Source of the DNA: Cepaea nemoralis | Lineage: Eukaryota; Mollusca; Gastropoda; Stylommatophora; Helicidae | Direction: 5' to 3' | Assembly (NCBI GenBank): GCA_014155875.1 | Contig: JACEFZ010027939.1 | Coordinates: forward strand, 279,001-343,000 | DNA: 64,000 nucleotides | Part shown: one piece after another, positions 1 to 48,133 of the stretch | Numbering within the stretch: the first letter of the stretch is position 1 | How the letters are laid out: the number at the start of each line of letters is the position of its first letter | The notes under the pieces: generated by a model | The model's input: only the letters and a program-made list of their open reading frames with translations | What the model was told of the DNA's origin: nothing | Database searches by the model: none | Position numbers and translations under genes: made by a program

Positions 1-1345
1 GACAAAGATAATGAGAATAAATAAAGCAAATTATAACCTAATCACCTTTGATCAAAACTCACTTCAAGAGGTGAAATCATATAACTATTTAGGTACCTTT
101 GTAAACAAAGATGGCAGAACAAACAGATACAAAAGGCAAAAGTAGCTTTCATAGCAGTAGGAAATTGTTGGAAATCAAACGAAAATAAATCTTGTACCAA
201 ACTTTGAATATTTAACTGTAAGATCAAAAGTAACTTTGAATATGTAACTGTAAGATCAAATCAGTCCTTCTGTATAGATCAGAAACATGGAGAACAAATA
301 AAACAATCACTACTAAACTACAAACATTCATGAACTGCTGCCGGCACAGAACAGAAGGACCAACATGGTATGACAGAACCATTAATGCTGAGCATGAAAC
401 AAAAGGTAAGGAAATGAAGCTGGTACTGGACAGGACACACATTGAGAAAACTGATTAACCCTTTACAAGGCAGAGCGGCCATTAACGGCCGATCGCTTAA
501 ACGTGCATAGCGGCCATTTACGTCCGATACTATTATGCATTGTAAAAACGCGATCTCTCGGCTTTCCGACACTTCCGACGGCTACTTTCGCTTTCGCCGA
601 CAGCTTGACAACGTGGCCGCCATTTGTAAACGCGATAGTATGAATTTGAACGGACTTTTACGGACTTTTTTTGATAGTTTTCGGGATTTTTTCAAAATGG
701 ATTTCGGCGATTCTTCAAGTGATAGCCGAGATTTCGCTAGGTTCAATTTAAATGACATTAAAGGGCACGAAGTTGACTATTAATCGGAGCTAGATATCAG
801 TGCAAAGCATTACTTTGCATTAGCAGTCTGAGTCGGACTTTAAAGAAAGTGATTATGATTCTGAAAATGTGTTTGTAAATTGCCGTATAGATGACGGAAA
901 ATCACAAACAACATGCCGTATTTCGTAAATATTTGTGTTCATATATGGATTACCGACAACAATCACGTGAGTAACATATTCTGCATGCTTTTCCCTTCAT
1001 TGTGTTGTTTATTTAACTAAAATCAGTTGACTAACACCTTATTTGTGATGTTTTTACTAACGCGACCCGAAATTTTACCAAACCTGAAAAAATCTTGGCC
1101 GTTCAGGGCTAAAAAATGGACAAGCGTCTGCCCTGTAAAGGGTTAACAGTGTAACTAGAAAGTTCTTTCTCTGGAACCTACAGGGCAAATCTAAAAACAT
1201 GGAGAAGAGATTTAGAGTCAGAGATGAATAAAATGGCTGGTATATGGAGGCAGCTGCAGGAGGTGGGGAAAGAAAGAAGGGCCAGGTGTGAGCTGGCTGA
1301 GGGCCTATGTTATTGTGGGATAACAGGCAGAAGACGAAGTGGCCA
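1..1345 (+). mobile_element. Decayed LINE 3' region, interrupted by a piggyBac-derived element
   Basis: The left part (1-455) holds remnants of the reverse-transcriptase C-terminus (SYNYLGTFVNKDGRTN around 85-125) with many stops. After the insertion, 1147-1345 reads as the usual LINE C-terminal tail: NTWRRDLE in one frame, then SEMNKMAGIWRQLQEVGKER. It continues left of the window. Clade not determined. Confidence 0.7.
459..1142 (+). mobile_element. piggyBac-derived non-autonomous element (684 bp) with TTAA duplication
   Basis: Inverted ends CCCTTTACAAGGCAGA and, on the other strand, CCCTTTACAGGGCAGA are flanked on both sides by TTAA (455-458 and 1143-1146), the piggyBac target. Inside, the frame around 700-780 reads MDFGDSSSDSRDFARFNLND, like the acidic N-terminus of piggyBac transposases. 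It soon meets stops, and the catalytic DDD domain is absent. It is a deletion derivative sitting in a decayed LINE. Confidence 0.88.
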
Positions 1346-1377
1346 TTATGGCCTGCTCTTCACTACTTTCAGCTGTA

Positions 1378-1632
1378 CAAACATTTTCTTTTTGTTTGCA
1401 TATCCTTTTACAGGGCATTACAGTCAACACCTGCATTTTTCAGCTGCTGTTGATGTCTTGGCAAGTTTCACGTTCAATAGTTTGCCATTGCTTTTTGAAC
1501 GATTGGCTCACATACCTCCGAAAGTAACCAATGCGACGCGATCAGCTGCCAAATCTCGCGCAGCTGTGTTTCATACGAGAGTACACAGGATTACGAACAA
1601 CATCCTTAAACCCTGCGCCAGGGAAACAGGCA
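1378..1632 (-). repeat. SINE family A copy
   Basis: Shares with eight other loci the core CAGTCAACAYCTGCATTTTT, the CTGTTGATGTCTTGGCAAGT block, the TTTGCCATTGCTTT block, and a right end that is tRNA-like on the minus strand. Sense is minus. Confidence 0.75.
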
Positions 1633-1677
1633 GAAACATTATAACTGGTCATAATTGTTAAGTACAGTGGTATTTAC

Positions 1678-38303
<36,626 letters not shown>

Positions 38304-38804
38304 GCAGCAGTTATCTGTCCTTGAGTTAGACAGCGGCAGTGTAACCAACAATAGTGTGAGTGTGAAGGTAGGTCACACTTTGTGAAAGGGTCAAATAATT
38401 TTTTTTCTATTTGTTTATATTAAATGATAAATTGACACACAAACATTAATATCTTGGCTTATAACTGACCTATACTTGAATAAGGTACTGTGGGATTTGT
38501 TTTTTAAACTGACCTACAGGCTTGAATAAGGTACCGTTGGATTTGTTTTTTCAAGAGGTATCTAACTATGCAGGTTATATAATTAAAAAGCAATTAAGCA
38601 AATGTTACTAAAATGGTAGCCAATTCATGTCACTGGTTACAGCCACTGTTTTCATCTTACAACTGCTTGTCATGGCAAAATCATCACTTGCTTCCTTGAC
38701 TCAGAAAATGTGAAGGGTGGAAACCAAAATAAGAGAGACATAAACATGCTAGCTTTAAGAAAAACATGCTTGCTGCAAAGAGCCCTGCAGGCTCTGAAAG
38801 AGAA

Positions 38805-39271
38805 GAATCTTCTTCTTCAGCATTCCGAGCCATTGAGGTTCTTTGCTGCAGATACAAGCTGTCTCCATTCGTCTTTCTGGTTGACCTTCTCTTGCCAATT
38901 GCTGATTCCAAGTGCTTGTAGGTCTGTATGTATATTATCTCTCCACCGTCTTCTTGGTCTACCTCGGGGTCTATGGTCATTTATTTCTTGAGTGTAAGCG
39001 AGTTTTGTTTCCCTATTATCTTCCATTCTTTCTATATGCCCCAGCCATTGTAGTCTATTAGCCTTCATGATACCAGTGATTAGCGGGGACTTAAACAGAT
39101 TATAAATGTCTTTGTTGCTTCTTCTTTTCCACTCTCCACTTTGTGTATCCCTAATGGGTCCCAAAGATGCGTCTTAAGACTTTTTTCTCAAAGGTTTGTA
39201 ACAAGGCTTCGTCTCCTTTAGTTGTACTCCAGGTTTCAGAGCCATACAGCACAACTGGTCTGATCAGTGTT
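38805..39271 (-). mobile_element. 5'-truncated LINE 3' end (GAA-tail family)
   Basis: Minus strand: LYGSETWSTTKGDEALLQTF, then RRIFG and [20 protein letters not shown], ending NLNGSEC and a short GAAGAAGA tail. Similarity stops at 39271 (GTTTTGTATATTG). Confidence 0.9.
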
Positions 39272-39589
39272 TTGTATATTGAAACAAATAATGTTAATAT
39301 ACGTAAATTGTGAAAGAGAGACACAGACACAATGCAAATTGTATTAAATATTAAGTAACAGACAGCACTGAGGCAACAAAGAAAAAAACTATGAGGGTTA
39401 TAAAAGTGAAACAATATTGCAGATATGGACAATCTATTGAAATCAAATGAAGGATAAAGTACTTTTGATTAATAGTAATACTAGCAATAATATATAGCAA
39501 ATAATAATTAATAATAATAATAGCAATGTGAGTTGTCCTCTTTGAATGGAGGGGTTGGGAATAGTATTATTTGTTTTTGTGAAATATTT

Positions 39590-40000
39590 CTTGCGACTTC
39601 CGGTAACAATGGCGTATGACCTATGTTTGCTTCTGATTTAATGTATTCCAAAATCACACCGTCACAGATCGGGGGAAACAACTCTAATAAATGATACTGT
39701 GGTCTGTCTGCTAGGATGCAAGCGTTTGTCGCTTAGAACTTTCTTCACTTGAAGTTATTAATATTTTATGATTTTCGGTAAGCTAAGTTTGTTTTTAACT
39801 TATGTTTCTTTTTGTCTCTTGTTACTGTTTACTGCATTTTTTAATTCTACACTCAATTTTACATATACTTGAAGAGTTTCAACATTAATCTCCTTTAATT
39901 GTGTTTGGGAGAAAATATTCAGCACAAGCCGTAAAAAGAGATAGCGCAATCATAACTGAAAATTCAAAATGGCGGCGCCCTGACTATACTAATTGCTATA
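39590..40000. promoter_or_regulatory. Possible promoter region with ETS-like and YY1-like motifs
   Basis: GCGACTTCCGGTAACAATGG near 39591 holds an ETS-type CTTCCGG; CAAAATGGCGGCGCC near 39967 resembles the YY1 promoter motif. Such motifs are common near housekeeping start sites, and an upstream non-coding exon of ANKZF1 is expected. Motif orientation would also fit a plus-strand transcript. Weak, motif-only evidence. Confidence 0.22.
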
Positions 40001-41770
40001 GTGGATCTGTATTTATTTATAATTAGAACTGACAATTTAACTACTAAAATTAAACAGAATACAAGTTTCATTTGTAGCAGTAATTTATCTGTGTACTTGT
40101 ATAATTCTTCAGCATTTGACATAATTTTGAAAGCCAGTTTTCTTCGCAGCGCAGCAGTACTTAATAATTTAAATTTTAAATAAAATACTGTGAAATAAGT
40201 TGTGATTTTGTAAAAAGTTAGTATTTAATTATTAATTGCTCGCTTTTAGATACACAACAGCGTAATTATAGAGCAGAAGTAGAAATAAATTATTAGAGAA
40301 AGTGACTACTTAATTTATGCAGCAGTTACAACTTATTAACATACATTAATGCATGATAATTAATCAACAAAAGAAAGCTGTCGCAATGCAGTGGGTACAT
40401 TAAGACGTGAGTACATTTTCATGAATTGTTCTTTCACTAACGACAAACATTTCACATGAAATTTAATATGTAATTAATATAAATGGGCAGCTATTTTTAA
40501 CTGTTAATTAGGTCTCAGCACATCCTATCAAAAATTCTTAAAAGTCGAGCGCATTTTTCTCGGAGACTCTGAGACTCTCGTGCTTTGTATGATGCTTTCT
40601 GCAAGCTGCCCTGCGGAAAGAGACTGAGCCATGTGGGGTAAAATCCGGTGCAATGAGGTCGATCCTCTCGACATCCTATTGAAAAAGGAATGTGACCTTT
40701 ACTTTCCTTTTACCAAAACGCACAATAAATAACAATAAATAAATAACAATAACGCCAGGTTCGTTAGCAATGTGACAAGACTTTTAATGAATAATAAACA
40801 ACTGGTGGCCATTTTTAATTATTAATTAGGTCACAACACATCCTATCGAAAAACAGATAATATGTCAAGTTAGGCCTCGCCAACCCGGACGCAATGATAT
40901 ATGGCACTATGTTGTCTGTTTAAAATAAACAAGCCACAGTAATAGAAGGCAGAATTTCTCAGCTTCCAATTTATTGAGCCGCGATAAAAACTCTCCCATT
41001 TCTTCAAATCCCTTTACACTTCCTGGTTGTAAATCATGACACAAAAATATTCACAACTCCGCTTAGAATTAACGAACACTCTTCGTTGAGATACCATAGG
41101 ATTCATCTTGTCAAGGTATATCTAACTGTGGTGATTTCATAAGTAGAAACCCCATTTTAAAATATTCTCTATATATACTAATAATAAGTATATTATTATA
41201 TTATAACAAGTGAAGTACTAACTAAACTAAATAGTCTACAACAAACATGGCTTCGTATGGATGGTTGTGGGCACCTAAACTAAACACTGAACTCCACTAG
41301 AAGTCTTAAAGTTTAAGGGAAAGAAGTAGTTAGATGGTTGGTAAGGATAAGTTCCTTAGAATGTTAAAATTAAAGACAAAGTTAAACAGCTCTCTGCATT
41401 CAATTCTTAAATTCTTATTCTAAGCAACAGCAAAATTTACTTTTCCTTTAATTTTATTATCATTTATCGATGCCAACAAAATTATTTATCTTGAGGCACA
41501 GTTTTAGTTTTATTCAGACAACAATTACATTATACTGTGACCAAATGATGCAACAAACGTGAGCGATGGCAAAATGTGTGTGTATAAACTACTATGTGAT
41601 GTGTGTATATATAACATTAACGATCACTGGCAAATTATTGCACAACAATCAGCCAACACACCTGTTTTCTCAAAGGGACACGACCCTGTTTTTATAAATG
41701 TATTGTGTAGAGTTATGTTCCATGAAGAGAAGAGCTTGCAGTCAAATACCGACTACACCAAAGCACTCTA
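40001..41770. other. AT-rich intergenic sequence
   Basis: No gene recognised. A truncated SINE family B copy lies at 40556-40680 (GAGACTGAGCCATGTGGGGT and neighbours). Confidence 0.5.
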
Positions 41771-41924
41771 GATCAGGGTAGCCACTTTTTTTTTTGACCA
41801 AAACAATCTAGAAACGGCCCAAACAACATCAATAAATATCTAGATTTCGTTGGAAAGAATCTAGGAAAAATATCCAGTTTGAGAATTTAAGAAATTAGAT
41901 ATGTATTGATGTGACTGCCGTTCT

Positions 41925-42148
41925 CTTTGGCGAAGGTGTTTACGGCTTTCGCCGTAACCCCGTATAATCTCGTGAGTAACGCAGCTGCGCCCGAAGCGGC
42001 AACGGTTCGAGCCGCTCTGTAACTTACGTGGGTATGTGAGCCGGTCGCTCAGAAAGCAATGGCAAACTACTGAACGTAATCTTGCCTAGTACATCAACAG
42101 CAGCTGAAAAATGCTGATGTTGACTGCAACGTCCTGTAAGAGATATGC
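41925..42148 (+). repeat. SINE family A copy with clear Pol III boxes
   Basis: Head TTGGCGAAGGTGTTTACGGC (A-box-like) and GCAACGGTTCGAGCCGC, a near-perfect B-box, then the family body AATGGCAAACTACTGAACGT to GTCCTGTAAGAGATATGC. Confidence 0.88.
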
Positions 42149-42169
42149 AACATAAAAAATTGATGAGAC

Positions 42170-43250
42170 TTACCCTATAGAATCATGTCCTCATCTTCAC
42201 TGATGTCTGTCTTACAAGATGCACTTAGCTTGGAGGATGAAGTTGAAGCTTCAGATTCAAAATGACTCTGGTAAGCTTTAGCTGTTCCAATTTCTTTTAA
42301 TACACGAACAGGGAGCTGATAAGTTGAACAGCATTTTCCTGCCCTCATCAGGCAAAATCTTATTGTCAAGATAGCATTTAAGACAGTGGTTCTGAATCTT
42401 TTTTGGCCCGTGCCCCCCTTCACCATATTTTCAGAACGTCATTCCCCCCTTTCGTATTTCCTACCTAAAAATCCCGCCCCCGCACAGTATACGTAACAAT
42501 GGAAGCTACATTTAATAGCACATACTAAAACAAGTCTAGTCGTCCATATAAAACATGATTTGTGGGTCTACTTACTTTATAAATTGAATATTAGAAGGGT
42601 GAAACGTACAGAACCGTACAGTATGAAGGGAAAAACATCAAGTAATCGGTTCCTGTATTAACGCGATCTTGAAATAATCTTAATCCCCCTCCCCCTGGAA
42701 ACATTCCCCACCGGTTGTGAACCACTGATTTAAGAGGTCAAGTTTCATCCTGTTTCTTACTTTACATTTTGTATAATTCATAGTACTGAAAACTCTTTCC
42801 ATATCAGCTTTGAATGGGGTAGCATCATGGCAGACTTCACACATTCAAAGAGGTCACAGAAGGGACTGTTACCTGAGGTATCTTTAAATTGTCTTACTTC
42901 ACTCCAAAAGGCTTCAGTTTCTGTTTTGTTTCTTCAGTCAACTAAATTTATTTTGGTTAACTGATATTTGCTTCCGCCACATTATTATCAATAGCCCCTA
43001 AAAATTTCATAGCTTGACAATATTTTGATATGTCCTTTACTGGCTGAAGTATGTTGTTAACAGAAAAGAGTGCAATATTTTTCAATACATCTTAATTTGC
43101 AGGCAGTCTCTGCTTCAATTGCTTGAATAATGAGAGAAGATAATCTTGACAGCGCTTTCTTAAGTTGTTCTCTTCATTTTGTGTTAACATTCCTTTTGTT
43201 TTTAAACCATCAATTTTCTGTTAACAGTCCTTTTATTCTTAAACCATAAA
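42170..43250 (-). pseudogene. hAT copy 1, C-terminal dimerisation region, split by a MITE
   Basis: The minus strand reads TEAFWSEVRQFKDTSGNSPF, a degraded hydrophobic hATC segment, and then after the MITE LNAILTIRFCLMRAGKCCST, then KEIGTAKAYQ. The last segment recurs at 63744-63974. In hAT enzymes this region mediates dimerisation. Stops and frameshifts present. Confidence 0.72.
42384..42727. mobile_element. hAT MITE (344 bp) with 8-bp target duplication
   Basis: Ends CAGTGGTTCTGAATC and, inverted, CAGTGGTTCACAACC. Perfect duplication ATTTAAGA at 42376-42383 and 42728-42735. No coding content. It interrupts the C-terminal codons of the hAT copy 1 transposase. Confidence 0.95.
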
Positions 43251-43364
43251 TTTTTTATTCGATTTGGTATCCCAGGTATGGCTTAGGAGCCAAACAGCTC
43301 TCTATAGTGCAAGTGAACAAGTCAGCTTTAAAAGTTGGCAATATAAATCTTTTACCAATTGAGT

Positions 43365-43490
43365 CGTCGCTGTAGCTACGGAGTTCGTGCTTTGTGCGGC
43401 GCTTTCGGTGGGTCGCCGGTCGCCCTGCAGAAAAAGACCGAGCCATATGGGATAAAACCCCGGTCAATGAAGTCTTTCTGGTGACCTGCC
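43365..43490 (+). repeat. SINE family B copy, partial
   Basis: CTGTAGCTACGGAGTTCGTG, the AGAAAAAGACCGAGCCATATG block and GGATAAAACCCCGG match the complement of 21848-22085. The tRNA-like head is missing or diverged. Confidence 0.78.
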
Positions 43491-43710
43491 GTTTTCATCG
43501 ACGATGAACTGTATTTTTCGTGGAGTATTTTTGTGTTGGCATTCTGACGGCGGCATTATGCACAGTGTACCTAGTGCGGGCTGTTGGCTTGCCTACACTC
43601 CTGTCTATTCCATTGTTCACATGGGGCAGTGAGGAGCATTTTGTGATATTCACTGACACAGGAACGGAGCAATATGAGGACGACCCGTTGCCGTGAAGTT
43701 GGAACCGCGA

Positions 43711-44617
43711 CTAACTAACTAACAAAGTGAGATCGTCAAGTAATTTAGCTTTATCAACATTTTGAGATTCAAACAGTTTATTAACTTTTTGCACTTCAGT
43801 TAAAATGGGTTGTAAATAAAGAAGGAATGCTAATTTCTTTTTCTTCAGCACTGTACATTCCATATAGTAATTCAACTGTGTAGCACTTTTCACTTTGTCT
43901 TGTTATTTCGAAGTGTGTCTTCAACTCCACCCATTGGTTCACAATTACTTAAACAGCTGGTTGAATTGATAACCATCTAGTTTTGCAATATGACAGAACT
44001 TTCTGTGGTGAGGAACTATCATTTAATGCTTTATATAAATTATTATATTGCTGTTGTCTGACAGATGATTTGGAGAACCAGTTATGTGTTTCAGCAATAA
44101 GGAATTCCAAATTCCTTGGTAAACATTCTGATGAAGCATGTGATAATGCTAGCTGCAAGGAATGACACGCACATTTTATGAGGATTAAAGATGGGATATC
44201 TTCCTTCAATTTTGCATAAACGCCATGGTTGATACCAACCATTACCGATGCATTATCGGTTCCAATTGCAGCCAAATTCTTCAAGTTTAAATGTTTACTG
44301 ACCAAAAGTTTCTTCAGTGCCTGAACTATACTTTCTGCATCACACTCTTCCAAGTGAACTAGTCCAAGAAATGTAGAAACTACTTTGTCTTTGCTGTTGC
44401 TATAATATATAACACATACACCAAGCACTTTCAGAACCGAAATGTCATTCGATTCGTCTAATAATAAACTATATTTATTTGTAGAAATATCACTGATCAA
44501 ATCTTCTTCAAAGTGAGAAAACAAAGTACTTCTGATCATATTTGTACACTTGCTGCGATGCATTTTCACGTCCTTTAGCACTTTACTGTCAGAAATCAGT
44601 GTTTTTAAACAAATCAA
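43711..44617 (-). pseudogene. hAT copy 1, catalytic domain
   Basis: Minus strand: MICLKTLISDSKVLKDVKMH, YSLLLDESNDIS (first Asp region), FLGLVHLEECDAESIVQAL, AAIGTDNASVMVG (second Asp), IKCACHSLQLALSHAS (C-x2-H motif), KTRWLSI (RW motif), then, after a frame break near 43949, LQPILTEVQKVNKLFESQNV. This is the ZBED/SCAND3-like hAT group. The open stretch is about 222 codons. Confidence 0.88.
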
Positions 44618-44759
44618 TCAAATGGTCACAGTTCACGATTGCATCAATGACAACTTAAAAACATTGCGACAGATACTTCAACTTTTGATGATTCGATTTA
44701 TTTGGTTGTTTCGGGATTTGAGATGTAAATATTGAGCACAACCCACTGCTGGAAACGCT

Positions 44760-44935
44760 GATCGTATTCTGGTATGAACCTTAGGCCCATCCACGTCAAT
44801 GTGGAAGCACTAGACTCGAGTTTCTCGCTCGCTTGAGCTCGTCAGTAGTGCATATCTTTGACCGGACCCGAAAACAATTCCCGGATCACTGGCGTGTGTG
44901 TAACCACTAGACCACGCGGCACACGGCCAAATTAT
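44760..44935 (-). repeat. tRNA-like SINE within the hAT element
   Basis: The minus strand starts GCCGCGTGGTCTAGTGGTTA, a strong A-box-like tRNA head, followed by an unrelated body. The B-box is poor. Confidence 0.5.
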
Positions 44936-44962
44936 CACAACAGATTATTACAACGTCACCCA

Positions 44963-45180
44963 TCATAGGCTGTAGCTCAAGATTTGCCCGATCGCATTAC
45001 TCTGTGTAGTTCTGAAAACAGATGTCAACGGTGGCATATCCCTAAATGGCACTGCATTTGTATGTCTTTTAGTCTCTGCATGTTTCTTCAAGTCTTGTAT
45101 TTTCGCTTTCATTTCGCATTTGCAGTACTTACAACGAGCCTTAGTCGCATCTCCATGAACTGACATCACCCAATCATTAA
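44963..45180 (-). pseudogene. hAT copy 1, N-terminal BED zinc finger
   Basis: Minus strand: ARCKYCKCEMKAKIQDLKKH and AETKRH give C-x2-C...H-x5-H, a BED-type finger used for DNA binding by hAT transposases. It is separated from the catalytic part by the SINE-like sequence at 44760-44935. Confidence 0.82.
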
Positions 45181-45676
45181 TTATGTCATCCTGCAGCCAC
45201 TCTTTCCGAAATTTTTATTCATATTGCTTTACTTTTGGCATGTTGAAAGATTTGTTCAAAGTGAAAGACACATATGAAGGTGAGCAATTATAAAAAAATA
45301 TCACATGAAAAAGAATCACGAAGTCGGCATCACAGCAATAATTCGCAACACGGTGAGTTTACAGTTCAAATAATGTTATTATAATTTATGCGCCTTTTTA
45401 CTCATTATCGGGGGATTGCCAGATTGTTGAGCGTTGACCCAAGTCAGTTCAAAGTTTAAATAATGGCAGTTACCATAATTTACGTGCGTCCAGACCAAAC
45501 AAAAAATGGGTACATGACACCGAAAGAAAAGTAAAATCTAGAAAGTATCCAAAATATTCAACTCCAAATGAAAAGTATCTAGAATTGCATCCAGCATCCA
45601 AACGTCAGAAAACGGTATCCAGGCGCCGGCAAAAGCCTCTAGATCTGGATATAAGATATCTAGAATGGCAACCCTG

Positions 45677-45930
45677 GTCAAATCAAAAATCAAATCAAAT
45701 CAAATCAACTTTATTAGGGTCACAAATTGGGCGCGCAGGCCCGTCTTACATTCGGCCCTTCCAATCACTCGTCTTTCGTTCATCAAGAGCATTATACATT
45801 TACATAGGAAGAAAAATAAACATTGTGAAATGAATGTTGTAAACATAAACAAGGCTAATTACCATGTTATGAAGCCCATCTCCCACCTATCCATACATCA
45901 CCCCACCCACACAACACCACCTACCCAGAC
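45677..45930. other. Unassigned sequence between hAT copy 1 and the next LINE
   Basis: Starts with AATCAAATCAAATC repeats and CAACTTTATTAGGGTCACAA. It could be a LINE 3' end in minus orientation. No coding signal. Confidence 0.35.
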
Positions 45931-46032
45931 ACACGCGCACAGACCAATTAGCCTCACCAGCTGTCTCTGCAAAATACTGGAGCGCATCATCAATCACAGA
46001 CTGCTGTGGTACATTGAAAGTAAAAACATCCT

Positions 46033-46839
46033 GTGCCACAGCAGGCTGGCTTTAGACAGTGCTACTCTACGGAAGATCAGACAACCTACCTCTCTCAAGA
46101 AATTGAGGATGCATTCCAAGAGAAGAAGCTGGTGCTTGCGGCATGGATAGATTTGAAGAAAGCCTTTGACAAAGTCTGGAAAGAAGGTCTCATGAATAAA
46201 TTGAGAAACTGCAAAGTCAATGGAAGAATGTACAAATGGGTGAAAGCATACTTGCACAACAGAAGAGCCCGAGTACAGATAGACGGACTCAAGAGCAAGA
46301 AAGTACTATTGCGTCACGGTGTTCCCCAGGGTGGAGTCTTGTCCCCCACACTTTTTCTAATCTTCATCAATGATCTTGTTGCTAATCTACCGCATGGAAT
46401 TAAAGCGGCAATGTACGCCGATGACCTGGTTTTATGGAGCACCAATGAACATGCATTAGTGGCCACCAAATTGTTACAAAGAGCTGTAGATACATTTGCT
46501 GCATGGGCAAATAGATGGTGTGTCAGCATAAACACTGACAAGTGCAGCACCACTCTATTTACCCTCTCTTCAAAACAAAAGGCAGGGAGCATCCAGATAA
46601 ATGGAACACCCCTTAGAGAAGATAAAGAACCAACATACCTTGGAGTAACATTTGATGGCAGGCTGACATGGAGAAAGCACATCAACAAAGCAGTAGCAAA
46701 AGCCAGAAGGAAAATAGCCATCCTGAGAAAGCTTAGTGGAACCACATGGGGAGCCAGTGGGAAAATACTTAGCAAAGTTTACCAACAGAGCATACGACCA
46801 CACCTGGAATACGGGTCAACTGCGTGGTGTTCAGCATAA
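46033..46839 (+). pseudogene. LINE reverse transcriptase (I-type)
   Basis: RT motifs: AAWIDLKKAFDKVWKEGL, HGVPQGGVLSPTLFLIFIND, AAMYADDLVLWS (intact YADD), NTDKCSTTLFT and PTYLGVTFDGRLTWRKHI, then the thumb HLEYGSTAWCSA. It ends at a TAA where the protein would go on (LQELDKVQNQALRV follows directly in the same frame after the stop). The first ~18 codons are in the wrong frame. Confidence 0.92.
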
Positions 46840-46866
46840 AAAACCTCATTACAAGAGCTGGATAAG

Positions 46867-48063
46867 GTGCAAAATCAAGCACTTAGAGTCACCACAGGAG
46901 GGATGAGATCAACCCCTATAGTGGAAATGGAGAAGATGGGAAGGACACAAGCACTGAGTGAGCGCAGAGATACGAAAACGCTAATACAAGCAGAAAGGTT
47001 CCTCAGCTTGCCAGGCCACCCTATGAAGAATAGATTTGAAAACTTAGCTATGGGGCGGTTGAAAAAGTAGTTTTATCCACCAGGCCAAACGACTCTGCAG
47101 AGAAACCACCGATCTGCCCACAGTTGGTATCCCCCGTAACAACTATTCCAGAGCGAACTCCATGGAAAGATGAGCATAGACTATCATTACAAATCCAGAC
47201 AAAAGTGAGAGGAATATTTGACAAGGAAGAACAGAACAGTGTGCAGCGCAGAACAGCCACTCTCAGCTTCCTTGATGAAGAATACCCACAGGACCTCTGG
47301 ATCCGAGTCTACACAGATGGGTCGGCACAAAATGCTGTTCGAAATGGAGGAGCGGGAGTGTACATAGAATACCCTAAATAATACTAGGGACACAGCCAGA
47401 GTACCAACAGGAAAGTACTGCCATAACTATGATGCTGAAATTGAGGCAATCAAGATAGCAACAGAGAAATTACTAAATACCAGCAATGGTACACAACCTG
47501 TGGTGCTACTGACAGATGCAAAATCAGTACTCGAGGCGCTCCTGTCTGGGAAATTGCCAGTACTAAGGACACTACTTTCTGAACTTAGCAGTCAGCATAA
47601 GGTCACCATACAGTGGATACCATCCCACTGTGGAGTACCCGGAAACGACAGAGCTGATCAATTGGCTAAGGAAGGAGCCAAAGAAGAACAGCCTGATGTG
47701 CCCGTTACATACCACCAAAAGAAAAGAATGATCAAATCAGTCAGAAAGCCACCAAAACCTGCTCAAGATGACTACCACGTTATGGACAGACCAGAACAAG
47801 TCATTATTCTGCGCCTCAGAACAGGACACAATAGATTACGCAACCACATGTATACAAAATTCAAGATTGGTGAAACAGCCATGTGCACATGTGGATTGGC
47901 CTCGCAGACAGCAGAGCACATACTCCAAGACTGCCCAAAATATAACATATCTAGGCAAACCTTCTGGCCTAGAGAGACGACAGTGGAAGATAAACTCTAT
48001 GGACCACTGTGTGAACTGAAAAAGACAGTTAAATTCATACAAGAGACAACATTGCAGATATAG
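46867..48063 (+). pseudogene. LINE connection and RNase H region, frameshifted
   Basis: 46867-47070 is the connection region (QNQALRVTTGGMRSTP). 47124-47381 reaches LWIRVYTDGSAQN (first RNase H Asp). The following frame has VVLLTDAKSVLEAL and WIPSHCGVPGNDRADQLAKE, then RTGHNRLRNHMYTKF and a Cys/His cluster CTCGLASQTAEHILQDC typical of I/Jockey-group C-termini. Confidence 0.9.
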
Positions 48064-48133
48064 ACATATTTCAAGCGAACGAAAGAAGAAGAAGAAGAAG
48101 AAGAAGAAGAAGAAGAAGAAGAAGAAGACATTT

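Larger units (their letters stand above)
41774..45676 (-). mobile_element. hAT transposon copy 1 with nested insertions
   Basis: Left end CAGGGTAGCCACTTTTTT and right end, on the other strand, CAGGGTTGCCATTCTAGA. A third copy starting at 62150 has CAGGGTTGCCACTTTTCT. It contains a BED finger, a catalytic domain and a C-terminal dimerisation region on the minus strand. The flanking 8-mers do not match, so the target duplication is not confirmed. Nested: a SINE A (41925-42148), a 344-bp MITE (42384-42727) and a SINE B segment (43365-43490). Confidence 0.82.
45935..48130 (+). mobile_element. 5'-truncated LINE with RT and RNase H, ending in (GAA)n
   Basis: Begins inside the RT at RPISLTSCLCKILERIINHR and runs through RT, thumb, RNase H and a terminal Cys/His segment to QETTLQI, then a GAA array at 48084-48128. 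Frame breaks near 46070, 46840, 47090 and 47380. The RNase H points to the I superfamily. Confidence 0.9.
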
